Source of the DNA: Atopobium minutum
GTDB lineage: Bacteria > Actinomycetota > Coriobacteriia > Coriobacteriales > Atopobiaceae
Direction: 5' to 3'
Length of the DNA: 64,000 bases
Assembly (NCBI GenBank): GCA_900105895.1
Contig: FNSH01000001.1
Span: 682,001 to 746,000 of the forward strand
Made by a program: the position numbers and the translations under genes. Positions 1-7,981 of the stretch are shown one piece after another (positions within the stretch are counted from its first letter, which is position 1; each line of letters starts with the position of its first letter). The notes beneath the pieces are model-generated. The model was given only the letters and a program-made list of their open reading frames with translations. It was not told where the DNA came from and did not search any database.

Positions 1-444
1 AAAATAGATAATCTTAGCGTCCTCACCGCCCAGCTCAATGGCGCAGTCGGTTTGAGGAATCAGAGTTTCTACCGCGCGCTTAGAGGCGATAACTTCCTGA
101 ACAAATTCAAGTTCCAACCACTTTGCCAGCAGCAAACCACCGGAACCAGTAATTGATGCACGCATACGTGCGCCAAGCATATAGGTTTGTGCTTTTTCAA
201 ACAGCTCACGTGCCGTTGCGCGTACATCGGTGTGGTGACGCTGATAGTTTGCGTACACCAGCTGGCCATTCTCGTCAATAATAGCCAGCTTTACTGTGGT
301 AGAACCAACATCAATGCCCAAACGCAAACAAGCATGAGAAAAATCGGTAGGATGTGCAGGGTGAAGCTCTGCGCCCTGTGCCACCAAGTCCAGTGGACGC
401 GCTGCTCGTGCCTGCTCACGATTAGAGAGTTCATGGTTTGTCAT
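1..444 (-). CDS. 2-hydroxyacyl-CoA dehydratase activase (BadF/BcrA/HgdC type), N-terminal part, cut by window edge
   Basis: The first 148 residues are visible; the rest lies left of the window. After about 40 variable residues comes the ASKHA nucleotide-binding start (GIDVGSTTVKLAIID, about residues 46-60), then TGSGG and IELGGEDAK, the hallmarks of ATPases that reductively activate 2-hydroxyacyl-CoA dehydratases using an oxygen-sensitive [4Fe-4S] cluster. The cluster ligands would lie in the missing part. In related anaerobes the activase is often fused to the dehydratase-like domains in one very large protein, but this cannot be seen here. ATG at 444 follows a GAGGGGG site and lies 2 nt after the TetR stop, so the two genes are almost certainly co-transcribed and translationally coupled. 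Confidence 0.8.
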   Translation of the reverse strand, partial: MTNHELSNREQARAARPLDLVAQGAELHPAHPTDFSHACLRLGIDVGSTTVKLAIIDENGQLVYANYQRHHTDVRATARELFEKAQTYMLGARMRASITGSGGLLLAKWLELEFVQEVIASKRAVETLIPQTDCAIELGGEDAKIIYF

Positions 445-446
445 AG

Positions 447-1247
447 TTATTCCCCCTCATAAAACGCAATAGCTGCACCAAGCGCGCCTACGTTAAAATT
501 CATTTGCCTGTTGTACAGATCTCCAGGGCGCACAAACATAAGTGCTGTCATCATGCGAGAAACAATCTCTACATCCTCTTGCATGCCGCACGTAAGCCAC
601 CTCACCAAAACGCCTACTTCAGCAGAAATTGCATAGGTGAGGTAGTAATCCAAAAGTGCTTCCCCTACGTATTCATTGATGCCCTTAGCTGCACGATCCT
701 GCACAACATCACGAACGAGAAGCTCTATGCGGTGGGTAAAGCCCGGATCTCCGCCATTGCCCAGCAGCGCCGACATATATTTACCGCGTTCTTTGAGAAA
801 CTCTAAAGCCTCAACAGCACCTGGGCAGGGCTGCAAGTGCGAGATAGCATCCTGCAACTCTTCTAAATTTGTTGCTGCAATGCGCACAATATAAGGGCGT
901 AAGCTTTCCAACGTGTCCTCTTCGGTAACGCGTACCAGATCAGGAATATCCTTAAAATGAGAGTAAAACGTACGGCGCGTAATCTGGGCGCTGTTGCACA
1001 CGGCCGTAACCGTTACCTGCGATAAATCCCCGGTTTTCTCAATTTCTGTTGCCAAGGCATCCCGCAGGGCACGACGTGTCCGAACAATACGCCTATCAAT
1101 GCTTACTGTACGAGTGGACCGAGATGACACATCCGGTGCAGTTGGTACGGTTGGTGCGGTTGACGCGACTGACACAGTTGATGCATCCAACGCGCCTGCT
1201 GCATCCAACACGGCTGGTGTAGATTTACAGACAGTCCTTGTACGCAT
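447..1247 (-). CDS. TetR/AcrR-family transcriptional regulator with low-complexity N-terminal extension
   Basis: The protein has 266 residues. A helix-turn-helix of TetR type lies at about residues 55-105 (ALRDALATEI, then VTAVCNSAQITRRTFYSHF), followed by an all-helical ligand domain that I cannot assign to an effector. The first 48 residues are an Ala/Thr/Val/Ser/Asp-rich tract encoded by imperfect short repeats, which is unusual for the family; AAAGGGGAG just upstream of ATG 1247 supports this start. It is the first gene before the dehydratase activase, separated by 2 nt. A 31-bp near-palindrome 56 nt upstream is the likely operator, which suggests autoregulation and control of the activase gene. 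Family is confident; target and inducer are inferred or unknown. Confidence 0.85.
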   Translation of the reverse strand: MRTRTVCKSTPAVLDAAGALDASTVSVASTAPTVPTAPDVSSRSTRTVSIDRRIVRTRRALRDALATEIEKTGDLSQVTVTAVCNSAQITRRTFYSHFKDIPDLVRVTEEDTLESLRPYIVRIAATNLEELQDAISHLQPCPGAVEALEFLKERGKYMSALLGNGGDPGFTHRIELLVRDVVQDRAAKGINEYVGEALLDYYLTYAISAEVGVLVRWLTCGMQEDVEIVSRMMTALMFVRPGDLYNRQMNFNVGALGAAIAFYEGE

Positions 1248-1302
1248 ACATACTCCCCTTTACGTAAGCGCTCAAAGTGTCCTTCCTTATGAAATAAAAG
1301 TA

Positions 1303-1333
1303 TTACTTATTACACACTATGTATAGTAAGTAA
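1303..1333. promoter_or_regulatory. 31-bp near-palindrome, probable TetR operator
   Basis: The site begins TTACTTA and ends TAAGTAA, and is symmetric about position 1318 with only a few mismatches (TTACTTA-TA-ACA on one side mirrored on the other). It lies in the intergenic space between the TetR gene (leftward) and the beta-lactamase-like gene (rightward) and contains AT-rich sequences that could be -10 elements on the minus strand. Size and placement fit a TetR dimer or dimer-pair operator. Confidence 0.55.
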
Positions 1334-1420
1334 CAGTTTGTGTAGTATTGCACCACTCAGAACCCTTTATGTTGTATCTGACAACAAAAACACGAAACTG
1401 CTACAGTCCAGCTCAAGTGC

Positions 1421-1429
1421 TGTTATACT
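1421..1429 (+). promoter_or_regulatory. Extended -10 promoter element
   Basis: TGTTATACT has the TGn extension plus a TATACT -10 hexamer, about 100 nt upstream of the chosen TTG start of the beta-lactamase-like gene. No convincing -35 hexamer is visible, as is common for extended -10 promoters. Confidence 0.4.
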
Positions 1430-1527
1430 GATAGCTTGCTTTGTATGAGTCACTTTGCTTCATAGCCTGTATTTCAAAAGAAAGTCGTGCAGCACACCAG
1501 TTCAAACGGTCAATAAAGGAACTGACT

Positions 1528-2727
1528 TTGCCTCGTAACAACCCCTACAACGCTCGCCGGTCTTCAACGCTTGGACAAGCGGCACAGGCACGCAGCGTTC
1601 AGCAGTACCAATCACGCACTGCAAGCGCTCCACATACTAAACGCACTACACGTGCGCAGCATACCCGCAAAACCCCGACTACCACAGCTGCTTCTCGCTC
1701 ACCAAAACGCAGTCCAGAACGCATCCCAGAACGCAGCCGTTTATTACCCATAGCTATAGCTCTTGTCGTGGGGCTTCTGAGTATCGTAGGCTTGTGTATT
1801 GTTCTTATTTCTTGCAACGCGCGTCAAACGGCTGGCAAGGATCCAAATAACAGCACGGAACACGAAGCTACTACTACAGCTTCTACCGGCAACTCTGATA
1901 GCGCCGATACTCTTAACACGAGTAAAAATGCCACCATCGTAGATTACAACCAAGACAACATAACGGCACACGTCCCTGAAGGATTTACGGATACCTCTAC
2001 GTATAACCAGCTTGTGAGCGCCATAAAAACGTTTGAAGCGCATGGCTATACGCTGAGTTTCTCGCTTTTGGACATCAACACCAACCGATCTCTTGCCTAC
2101 AACAGCGACACACCTCTATACCCTGCAAGCGCTATCAAAGCTGCCTACACGGCCATGGTGTACGAGATACACGGCGGCGCTGGAGGACTATCCAACACAG
2201 CAGAAAACTGCATTGTCAACTCCGATAATGAATCCTTCCATAGGCTTATCCAAACATTTGGCCTGTCTAGCTATGGCGATTGGCTTACCAAAAACGGCGC
2301 ACCCAATGCAGGAAAAATAGCATACGTACACTACTACCCCGAAATTAGTGCCACAGAGCTATCCAATGTATGGCAAGAAATTTATCGCTATGGGACGTCT
2401 GGCGAGAAGGGTGCTCAAGAGTTTACCGGCTTCTTAGCCCAGTCAAACCACACTTCCATGGGTGGACTTTTGCGCGATTACTATACCGTATGGGCTAAGG
2501 CTGGCTGGTATCCAAAGGACGGCACCAACTCTGAGGCAACCGTAGATGCCGGCGTGGTTTTCTCGGACTGCGGACCCTATATATTTGTAGTCATGTCCGA
2601 TGCACCAGAAGATTTTGACGCCCTCTTCCCTCTTGAGGATGCGCTTAATGCAGCACATGGTCGTATGTGTGGTGGCAGCACAAAGCTAGCCTACACAAGC
2701 TCAACCACCTTACCTGGCACCGAGTAA
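1528..2727 (+). CDS. Membrane-anchored beta-lactamase-like serine hydrolase
   Basis: I start it at TTG 1528, 7 nt after AAAGGA, giving 399 residues. Residues 1-70 are basic and Ser/Thr/Arg-rich (cytoplasmic), 72-95 form one hydrophobic segment ending in an LISC sequence that could be a lipobox or just the end of an anchor, then a Ser/Thr/Asn linker and an outer domain from about 150. That domain has class A-like landmarks: Ser-X-X-Lys as SAIK at 201-204, SDN at 232-234 and KAG in place of KTG near 345. The family includes true beta-lactamases, D,D-peptidases and non-hydrolytic relatives; the Thr-to-Ala change and the long inside segment make a resistance enzyme less likely than a wall-related enzyme. 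A longer form from 1441 has no good ribosome site. Confidence 0.7.
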   Translation: MPRNNPYNARRSSTLGQAAQARSVQQYQSRTASAPHTKRTTRAQHTRKTPTTTAASRSPKRSPERIPERSRLLPIAIALVVGLLSIVGLCIVLISCNARQTAGKDPNNSTEHEATTTASTGNSDSADTLNTSKNATIVDYNQDNITAHVPEGFTDTSTYNQLVSAIKTFEAHGYTLSFSLLDINTNRSLAYNSDTPLYPASAIKAAYTAMVYEIHGGAGGLSNTAENCIVNSDNESFHRLIQTFGLSSYGDWLTKNGAPNAGKIAYVHYYPEISATELSNVWQEIYRYGTSGEKGAQEFTGFLAQSNHTSMGGLLRDYYTVWAKAGWYPKDGTNSEATVDAGVVFSDCGPYIFVVMSDAPEDFDALFPLEDALNAAHGRMCGGSTKLAYTSSTTLPGTE

Positions 2728-2898
2728 TTACTGCGTGAAGCAAGCACTTCAGCGGTGTAGTTTGCTCTATAAGCGGCAGTTCACACAGGCACAGTAAACT
2801 CTTTGGAAAAATAGTCCGTTATTGACTATGCTATCTACCGTATAACGTACCTCTCTTGCGTACCATACGGGCGCTACGCTGCCATCGAAAGGACATCC

Positions 2899-4263
2899 AT
2901 GGACATCTCACTTGAAGAAATTGCAGAAACTCGCAGCATGGTTTTGGACCAGCATTTGGATATTCGTACTATTACCATGGGTATTAACCTGGGTGGATGC
3001 GCAGACGAGAATCTCGAACGCATGTGCACCAAAGTATATGACCGCATTACCACCACAGCGCAAAATCTGGTACCAACGGCACAGGCCTTGGAGCGAGAGT
3101 ACGGCATTCCCATTGTCAATAAGCGTGTCTCGGTAACACCCATTGCACAAATTGCTGCCGCCTGCCCCAATGAAGATCTCACTCCTTTGGCTCATGCCAT
3201 GGATCGCGCTGCAAAAACACTGGGCATTGACTTTATGGGCGGCTTTTCTGCTCTTGTTCATAAGGGCATTGGTGATGGTGACCGCCGGCTTATCAACTCC
3301 ATTCCCCAAGCACTGGCAACCACTGAACGCGTTTGTTCGTCGGTAAACGTGGCGAGCTTGCGCGCCGGCATTAACATGGACGCTGTTTTACTCATGGCTC
3401 AAAAGATTGTAGAGGCTGCAAAACTAACCACCGACATTCAATGTTATGGTGCCGCCAAGCTTGTAGTTTTCTCTAACATGGTTGAGGATTCACCCTTTAT
3501 GGCAGGCGCTGTTCATGGCACGGGTGAAGCAGACGCCGTTATTAACGTAGGTGTTTCTGGACCTGGTGTTATGGCAAGTGCTCTGGAAAGCCTTCCTACC
3601 AGTGCAAATATGATGGACGTGGCAGAGCGCATCAAGCAGACCGCTTTCAAAATCACCCGCACGGGCGAGCTCATGAGCCGTGAGGCAGCGCAGCGTTTGG
3701 GTGTCGAGAAGGGCATCGTAGATCTGTCCCTTGCTCCTACCCCCGCAGTTGGAGACTCCGTTGCACGCATCTTGGAAATCATTGGCGTAGGTACTACGGG
3801 CGGTCCTGGTACCACCTGCGCGCTTGCTATGCTTAATGATGCCGTTAAAAAAGGTGGTGTTATGGCATCATCATCCGTTGGCGGCTTGTCTGGTGCTTTT
3901 ATCCCCGTATCCGAGGATGCTGGTATGATTGCAGCTGCCGAATCTGGCACGCTCTCTTTAGAGAAGCTCGAAGCTATGACCTGCGTTTGCTCCGTAGGTT
4001 TGGATATGATTGCTATTCCTGGCGATACACCCGTCGAGGCAATTGCTGGCATTATTGCAGATGAAATGGCCATTGGCGTTATTAACAACAAGACCACTGC
4101 CGTACGCGTCATTCCCGCTATTGGCTGCAAAGAGGGCGATGTGCTGGAATTTGGCGGCCTGTTTGGTTCTGCACCGGTTATGCATGTCAACCCCAATGCA
4201 GGAACAGTGTTAGCACACCGTGGTGGACGCTTCCCAGCACCGCTGAACTCACTTAAGAACTAA
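2899..4263 (+). CDS. UPF0210 / PFL (DUF711) family protein
   Basis: The product has 454 residues, the usual family length, and matches the family along its whole length from the opening [15 protein letters not shown] through the [11 protein letters not shown] segment and several Gly-rich loops ([31 protein letters not shown]). The family is related in fold to glycyl-radical pyruvate formate-lyase-like barrels but its biochemical role is not established. In many Gram-positives the gene follows a small ACT-domain gene; none is adjacent here. GAAAGGA sits 6-7 nt before ATG 2899. It stands alone, convergent with murB. Confidence 0.85.
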   Translation: MDISLEEIAETRSMVLDQHLDIRTITMGINLGGCADENLERMCTKVYDRITTTAQNLVPTAQALEREYGIPIVNKRVSVTPIAQIAAACPNEDLTPLAHAMDRAAKTLGIDFMGGFSALVHKGIGDGDRRLINSIPQALATTERVCSSVNVASLRAGINMDAVLLMAQKIVEAAKLTTDIQCYGAAKLVVFSNMVEDSPFMAGAVHGTGEADAVINVGVSGPGVMASALESLPTSANMMDVAERIKQTAFKITRTGELMSREAAQRLGVEKGIVDLSLAPTPAVGDSVARILEIIGVGTTGGPGTTCALAMLNDAVKKGGVMASSSVGGLSGAFIPVSEDAGMIAAAESGTLSLEKLEAMTCVCSVGLDMIAIPGDTPVEAIAGIIADEMAIGVINNKTTAVRVIPAIGCKEGDVLEFGGLFGSAPVMHVNPNAGTVLAHRGGRFPAPLNSLKN

Positions 4264-4276
4264 ACGATCGAGCGGG

Positions 4277-4330
4277 CTGTGGTTTATCGACAGTCTGTAA
4301 GCTAGCTCAGCTTACTATGGTCTACCACAG
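4277..4330. terminator. Nested hairpin between convergent genes
   Basis: An outer stem CTGTGGT/ACCACAG (4277-4283 with 4324-4330) encloses an inner stem GTAAGCT/AGCTTAC (4297-4303 with 4309-4315). It lies exactly between the convergent UPF0210 and murB genes. No uridine run follows on either strand, so it may stabilise 3' ends rather than terminate by itself. Confidence 0.4.
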
Positions 4331-4352
4331 TCTGCCACGCCCCCCTGCCTAG

Positions 4353-5282
4353 CTATTCCTCGCCCAAGAAGCGCACTTCAGGCTCTAGATGCACGCCAAA
4401 CAGACGCTGCACTTCCTCCTGAACATGCGCAATAACGCCTCGTACGTCAGCCGCGCTTGCATGGTCCACATTAACCACAAAGCCAGCATGCTTGGTGGAG
4501 ACCTCGGCACCACCCACGCGATATCCCTGCATGCCAGCATCCATAATGAGCTTGCCCGCAAAGTATCCCTCGGGACGCTTAAAGGTAGAGCCAGCGCTGG
4601 GCAGCTCAAGAGGCTGCTTGGACTCACGACGAGCAGTTAAATCATCCATCTTGGCACGAATCTCCGCCTCATTGCCCTCGTGCAACAGATACGTGACTTC
4701 TAAAACCACCAGGCCTTCCTTGCTGATGCGGCTGGAACGATATCCCAGTTCAAGCTCCTCATTGGAAAGCGTCAAGATCTCGCCTTGCGGTGTAAGCACA
4801 CGTGCAGACTCAATAATATCTGCCATGCAGCCATCATAGGCACCAGCGTTCATAAAGGCGGCTCCGCCCACCGTACCAGGAATGCCGCAGGCAAACTCCA
4901 TGCCAGTAAGGCTCAAAGCACAGGCCATTTCTGCCGCGTCCGCAAGAGAAACACCAGCTTGGGCAATAACACGCTCACCCTCTACCGTAAGATCATCTAA
5001 GGCATCTGCCATACCAATAATGACACCGCGATATCCCTTATCGGAAACAAGCAGATCACTGCCGCGACCCAAAACAAAATAGTCAGTATCAAACTCGCGA
5101 CAGGCAGCAATCAGCACGCGCACACGATCCAGCGTGTCGGGAACTACGTATATATCCGCAGGACCACCAACGGCAAAAGTTGTGTGCTCACTTAAAGGCT
5201 CATTAAAATAGACGTTATCCTCGCCGGCAATACTTACTAAACGCTCGGCAAGTGAGGGCTTATCGTTACCCGAATCAGACAT
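4353..5282 (-). CDS. murB: UDP-N-acetylenolpyruvoylglucosamine reductase MurB
   Basis: This cytoplasmic flavoenzyme reduces UDP-GlcNAc-enolpyruvate to UDP-MurNAc with NADPH, the second committed step of peptidoglycan synthesis. The 309 residues carry the FAD-binding start (LSEHTTFAVGGPADIYVVP, about 29-47), GRGSDLLVSD, the CGIPGTVGGAAFMNAGAYDG flavin loop, GYRSSR with its conserved Tyr and Arg, the catalytic SAGSTFKRPEG serine region and a conserved C-terminal EPEVRFLGE. The SAGS segment places it with the type without the extra loop. AAGGAG is 12 nt from ATG 5282, a little long. It is single and divergent from the riboflavin locus. Confidence 0.95.
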   Translation of the reverse strand: MSDSGNDKPSLAERLVSIAGEDNVYFNEPLSEHTTFAVGGPADIYVVPDTLDRVRVLIAACREFDTDYFVLGRGSDLLVSDKGYRGVIIGMADALDDLTVEGERVIAQAGVSLADAAEMACALSLTGMEFACGIPGTVGGAAFMNAGAYDGCMADIIESARVLTPQGEILTLSNEELELGYRSSRISKEGLVVLEVTYLLHEGNEAEIRAKMDDLTARRESKQPLELPSAGSTFKRPEGYFAGKLIMDAGMQGYRVGGAEVSTKHAGFVVNVDHASAADVRGVIAHVQEEVQRLFGVHLEPEVRFLGEE

Positions 5283-5349
5283 GCTAAAGATTCACTCCTT
5301 AATTAAAAAACTTGCACACGAGTATAACCCATTCAGCAAAAGCCTTACA

Positions 5350-5358
5350 TGCTATACT
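5350..5358 (+). promoter_or_regulatory. Extended -10 promoter of the riboflavin transporter operon
   Basis: TGC followed by TATACT is an extended -10 element that would start transcription a few bases before the FMN aptamer at 5369. No strong -35 hexamer is visible. Confidence 0.5.
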
Positions 5359-5368
5359 CTTACTCACA

Positions 5369-5489
5369 GTTTCAGGGCGGGGTGCAATTCCCCACTGGCG
5401 GTAAGGCGCTTTGCCAAGCCCGCGCGCCGAAAAGATCGGCTGATCTGGTGCAAATCCAGAGCCAACGGTATAGTCCGGATGGAAGAAAC
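5369..5489 (+). promoter_or_regulatory. FMN riboswitch (RFN element)
   Basis: All conserved blocks of the FMN aptamer are present in order: CAGGGCGGGGTGCAATTCCC, ACTGGCGGTAA, AAGCCCGCG, GATCTGGTGCAAATCCAGA, GCCAACGGTATAGTCCGGATG. GTTTC (5369-5373) and GAAAC (5485-5489) close the P1 stem. The next gene is an S component of riboflavin uptake, the classic target. The ribosome site GGAG begins directly after P1, and AGCGCCT (5492-5498) is the exact complement of AGGCGCT in the aptamer (5404-5410), so control is probably at translation start. FMN binding would shut down uptake. Confidence 0.95.
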
Positions 5490-5499
5490 GGAGCGCCTT

Positions 5500-6081
5500 A
5501 TGGCACAACCCACTTCAAATATGCGTCACGATTCTCATTCCACCACCGCTCAAGGTACGTGGACTACCAAGCGTATTGCCATTACATCACTGCTTTGTGC
5601 GGTTTCGGCTATCTGTACGCTGCTCTTAGAGTTTCCCCTCTTGCCTGGTCTTGAGTTCTTAAAATATGACCCTTCGGGCATCGTAGCACTTATCTCAGGC
5701 TTTGCATTTGGTCCAGCAACTGCCGTAGTGGTCTCAATCTTGCCCTACCTCGTGCACTTTGCAACGCAATCTGGATTTTATGGTGTGATTATGGCGGTAT
5801 TGGCAACTATTTCACTCGCAGTGCCTGCAACCATTGTGTATCAGCGCAAACCTACACGCATGGGTGCCCTTATCGCTATGGTGGTTGGCGCCATTTGCAG
5901 CATTGCTGTTTGTATTGTGGGCAACCTTATCTTGACCCCGTTGTACATGGGCGCCAGTTTTAATGATGTTGTAGCGCTTATCGTCCCCGCGCTGCTGCCC
6001 TTTAACCTGGTAAAGGTGCTGATCAACTGCGTGGTTACCGCCCTTATATATAAGCCGGTTACCAAGGCTTTGTCAGAGTAA
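5500..6081 (+). CDS. ribU: Riboflavin ECF transporter S component RibU
   Basis: This 193-residue membrane protein binds riboflavin and works with the ECF module encoded next. It has about six hydrophobic segments (the first near residues 25-45) and the S-component signature region PGLEFLKYDPSGIVALISGF around residues 46-70, in which LKYDPS is typical of RibU. ATG 5500 lies 6 nt after GGAG at the 3' edge of the FMN riboswitch, which also rules out a longer reading from upstream. Eleven nt separate it from the ATPase gene, so ribU-ecfA-ecfT form one operon under FMN control. Confidence 0.93.
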   Translation: MAQPTSNMRHDSHSTTAQGTWTTKRIAITSLLCAVSAICTLLLEFPLLPGLEFLKYDPSGIVALISGFAFGPATAVVVSILPYLVHFATQSGFYGVIMAVLATISLAVPATIVYQRKPTRMGALIAMVVGAICSIAVCIVGNLILTPLYMGASFNDVVALIVPALLPFNLVKVLINCVVTALIYKPVTKALSE

Positions 6082-6091
6082 GCCACTACGC

Positions 6092-7981
6092 ATGTCAAAC
6101 GCGCACAGCTCATACACCTTATCAAATAAACCTATTGCACATCTGAGCGAGGTAAGCCTACGGTACAAGAATCAGACGGCTCTTGATGCCATAAATCTGT
6201 CGATAAACCCAGGCGAGCGCATTTGTGTTCTAGGCGCAAATGGTTCTGGCAAATCGAGTCTCGCCTCTGTGCTTTGTGGTCTGCTTGCACCAGATGAAGG
6301 CAGCGTTACGCTTATAGACCAGGCAGTATGCACAAAAGGCTCTACTAACTTTGCAGCCTATAGGAAGGCTCGTCGCTGGCTGGGCCTGGTGTTTCAAAAT
6401 CCGGATGATCAGATTGTTACTTCCATCGTGGAGGACGATATTGCGTTTGGCCCAGAAAATCTTGGCGTAGATCCGCAAGAGATCACACAGCGTGTTACAC
6501 GCGAGCTTCATCGTGTTGCCTTAGATGCCTATGCCAAAGCAAATCCTTCACATCTTTCTGGCGGACAAAAGCAGCGTGTTGCCATTGCAGGTGCGCTTGC
6601 CATGGAACCAAAACTTTTGGTACTGGATGAACCAGGAGCCTTGCTTGATGTGCGCGGCCGACGTGGCATTATGCACGTTATGAATGCGCTCAGCGCACAG
6701 GGCACCACCATTGTGCACGTCACTCATTTCATGGAAGAAGCGCTCAAAGCAAGCCGCGTTCTCGTACTTTCCAAAGGCAAGATCGTGCTGGATGGCACGC
6801 CACAAGTAGTCTTTTCTCAGGTAGATCAGCTGGCGCAGCTCGAGTTAGAGGAGCCCTTTATCGCCCAGCTTTCTGCCAAGCTTGTACAGGAAGGCGTGCC
6901 TGTCTCTTGGACCTGTGACGAGAAAAACCTCTGCCAACAGCTTGCCTTGCAGCTGCAATCCGTCAGCACAACAGACCGTAGTCGTAGTGGCGCATCCAAC
7001 ACACCCACGGCGTCCGGTGCACCCACTGCGTCCGGCACACCCGTTACTCCCACTACGTCTGACGTCCCAGCCGTCCAAGCACGCAAGCTCAGCTATTCCT
7101 ACGCAAAAAGCAGCTCACACAGCGATTCCGTTGCGCTTAATGAGGTAAGTTTTACGATCCCCCAAGGAGCATATACTTCAATCATTGGCCAAACTGGCTC
7201 TGGTAAATCCACTCTCGCTCGCCTCATCTGTGGTCTCGAACATCCAGATTCGGGCGAGCTGTTTGTTGGCCCGCTTAACCTGACCAACAAGCGAGATCGA
7301 CACAAACTGCATGGCCAGGTAGGCTACGTTATGCAGCATCCGGAACGACAACTTTTTGCTCAAACAGTGTTGGAAGACGTGGCATACGGCCCCAAGAACT
7401 TGGGCTTCTCGACACAAGAAGCCAACAAAAAGGCACGGCAAGCACTCCAAGAAGTTGGGCTGCTCCACAAACAAGACGCTTCCCCCTTTGAGCTGTCTGG
7501 TGGTCAAGCGCGCCTGTGTGTCATTGCGGGAATTTTGGCCATGCAGCCAAAAATTTTGTTGCTGGATGAGCCCACTGCAGGCCTTGACCCTGCTGGCCGA
7601 GAAACCCTTCACAGACTGCTGGTACATATCAATCAGCGCGGTACTACCGTTGTGCAAATCACTCACTCCATGGAAGACGCTGCTACAAGCGATAGGCTTA
7701 TTGTGTTGGATCAGTCGCGCATCCTGATGTGTGCAACACCGCGCGAGATCTATCAGCCGCATAATCGTGCGTGCCTGCGCGCAGCGGGACTTGACTTGCC
7801 GTATCCGCTTATTTTTGCGAACGCGCTTGAAGCAGAAGTTCCTCATCTCAGCCTTGGCCAGCCGCTCACCATGAATGAGCTCATACAAACCTTGATACAC
7901 CTACTCTCACCTGCTATTCCTGACACAGCTTCTGCAGCTGTTCATACAAGGGCGGTGAGAAACCCATGGCCTTTCGCTTAA
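6092..7981 (+). CDS. ECF transporter fused two-domain ATPase (EcfA-EcfA')
   Basis: The 629 residues hold two complete ABC ATPase domains that are separate proteins in most bacteria. Domain 1 has Walker A GANGSGKSS (48-56), Q-loop QNPDDQ, signature HLSGGQKQR and Walker B LVLDEPGALLD, where the usual Thr after DEP is Gly. Domain 2 (from about residue 330) has GQTGSGKST, QHPERQ, LSGGQ and LLLDEPTAGLD. A Ser/Thr/Pro/Ala linker built of short repeats joins them, at about residues 295-328. The ATPases power vitamin uptake together with RibU and EcfT. The gene starts 11 nt after ribU and overlaps ecfT by 16 nt. Confidence 0.92.
   Translation: MSNAHSSYTLSNKPIAHLSEVSLRYKNQTALDAINLSINPGERICVLGANGSGKSSLASVLCGLLAPDEGSVTLIDQAVCTKGSTNFAAYRKARRWLGLVFQNPDDQIVTSIVEDDIAFGPENLGVDPQEITQRVTRELHRVALDAYAKANPSHLSGGQKQRVAIAGALAMEPKLLVLDEPGALLDVRGRRGIMHVMNALSAQGTTIVHVTHFMEEALKASRVLVLSKGKIVLDGTPQVVFSQVDQLAQLELEEPFIAQLSAKLVQEGVPVSWTCDEKNLCQQLALQLQSVSTTDRSRSGASNTPTASGAPTASGTPVTPTTSDVPAVQARKLSYSYAKSSSHSDSVALNEVSFTIPQGAYTSIIGQTGSGKSTLARLICGLEHPDSGELFVGPLNLTNKRDRHKLHGQVGYVMQHPERQLFAQTVLEDVAYGPKNLGFSTQEANKKARQALQEVGLLHKQDASPFELSGGQARLCVIAGILAMQPKILLLDEPTAGLDPAGRETLHRLLVHINQRGTTVVQITHSMEDAATSDRLIVLDQSRILMCATPREIYQPHNRACLRAAGLDLPYPLIFANALEAEVPHLSLGQPLTMNELIQTLIHLLSPAIPDTASAAVHTRAVRNPWPFA

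Noticed and set aside
7178..7900. 240-codon minus-strand frame opposite the second ATPase domain
   Set aside because: Shadow of a strongly conserved ABC ATPase.
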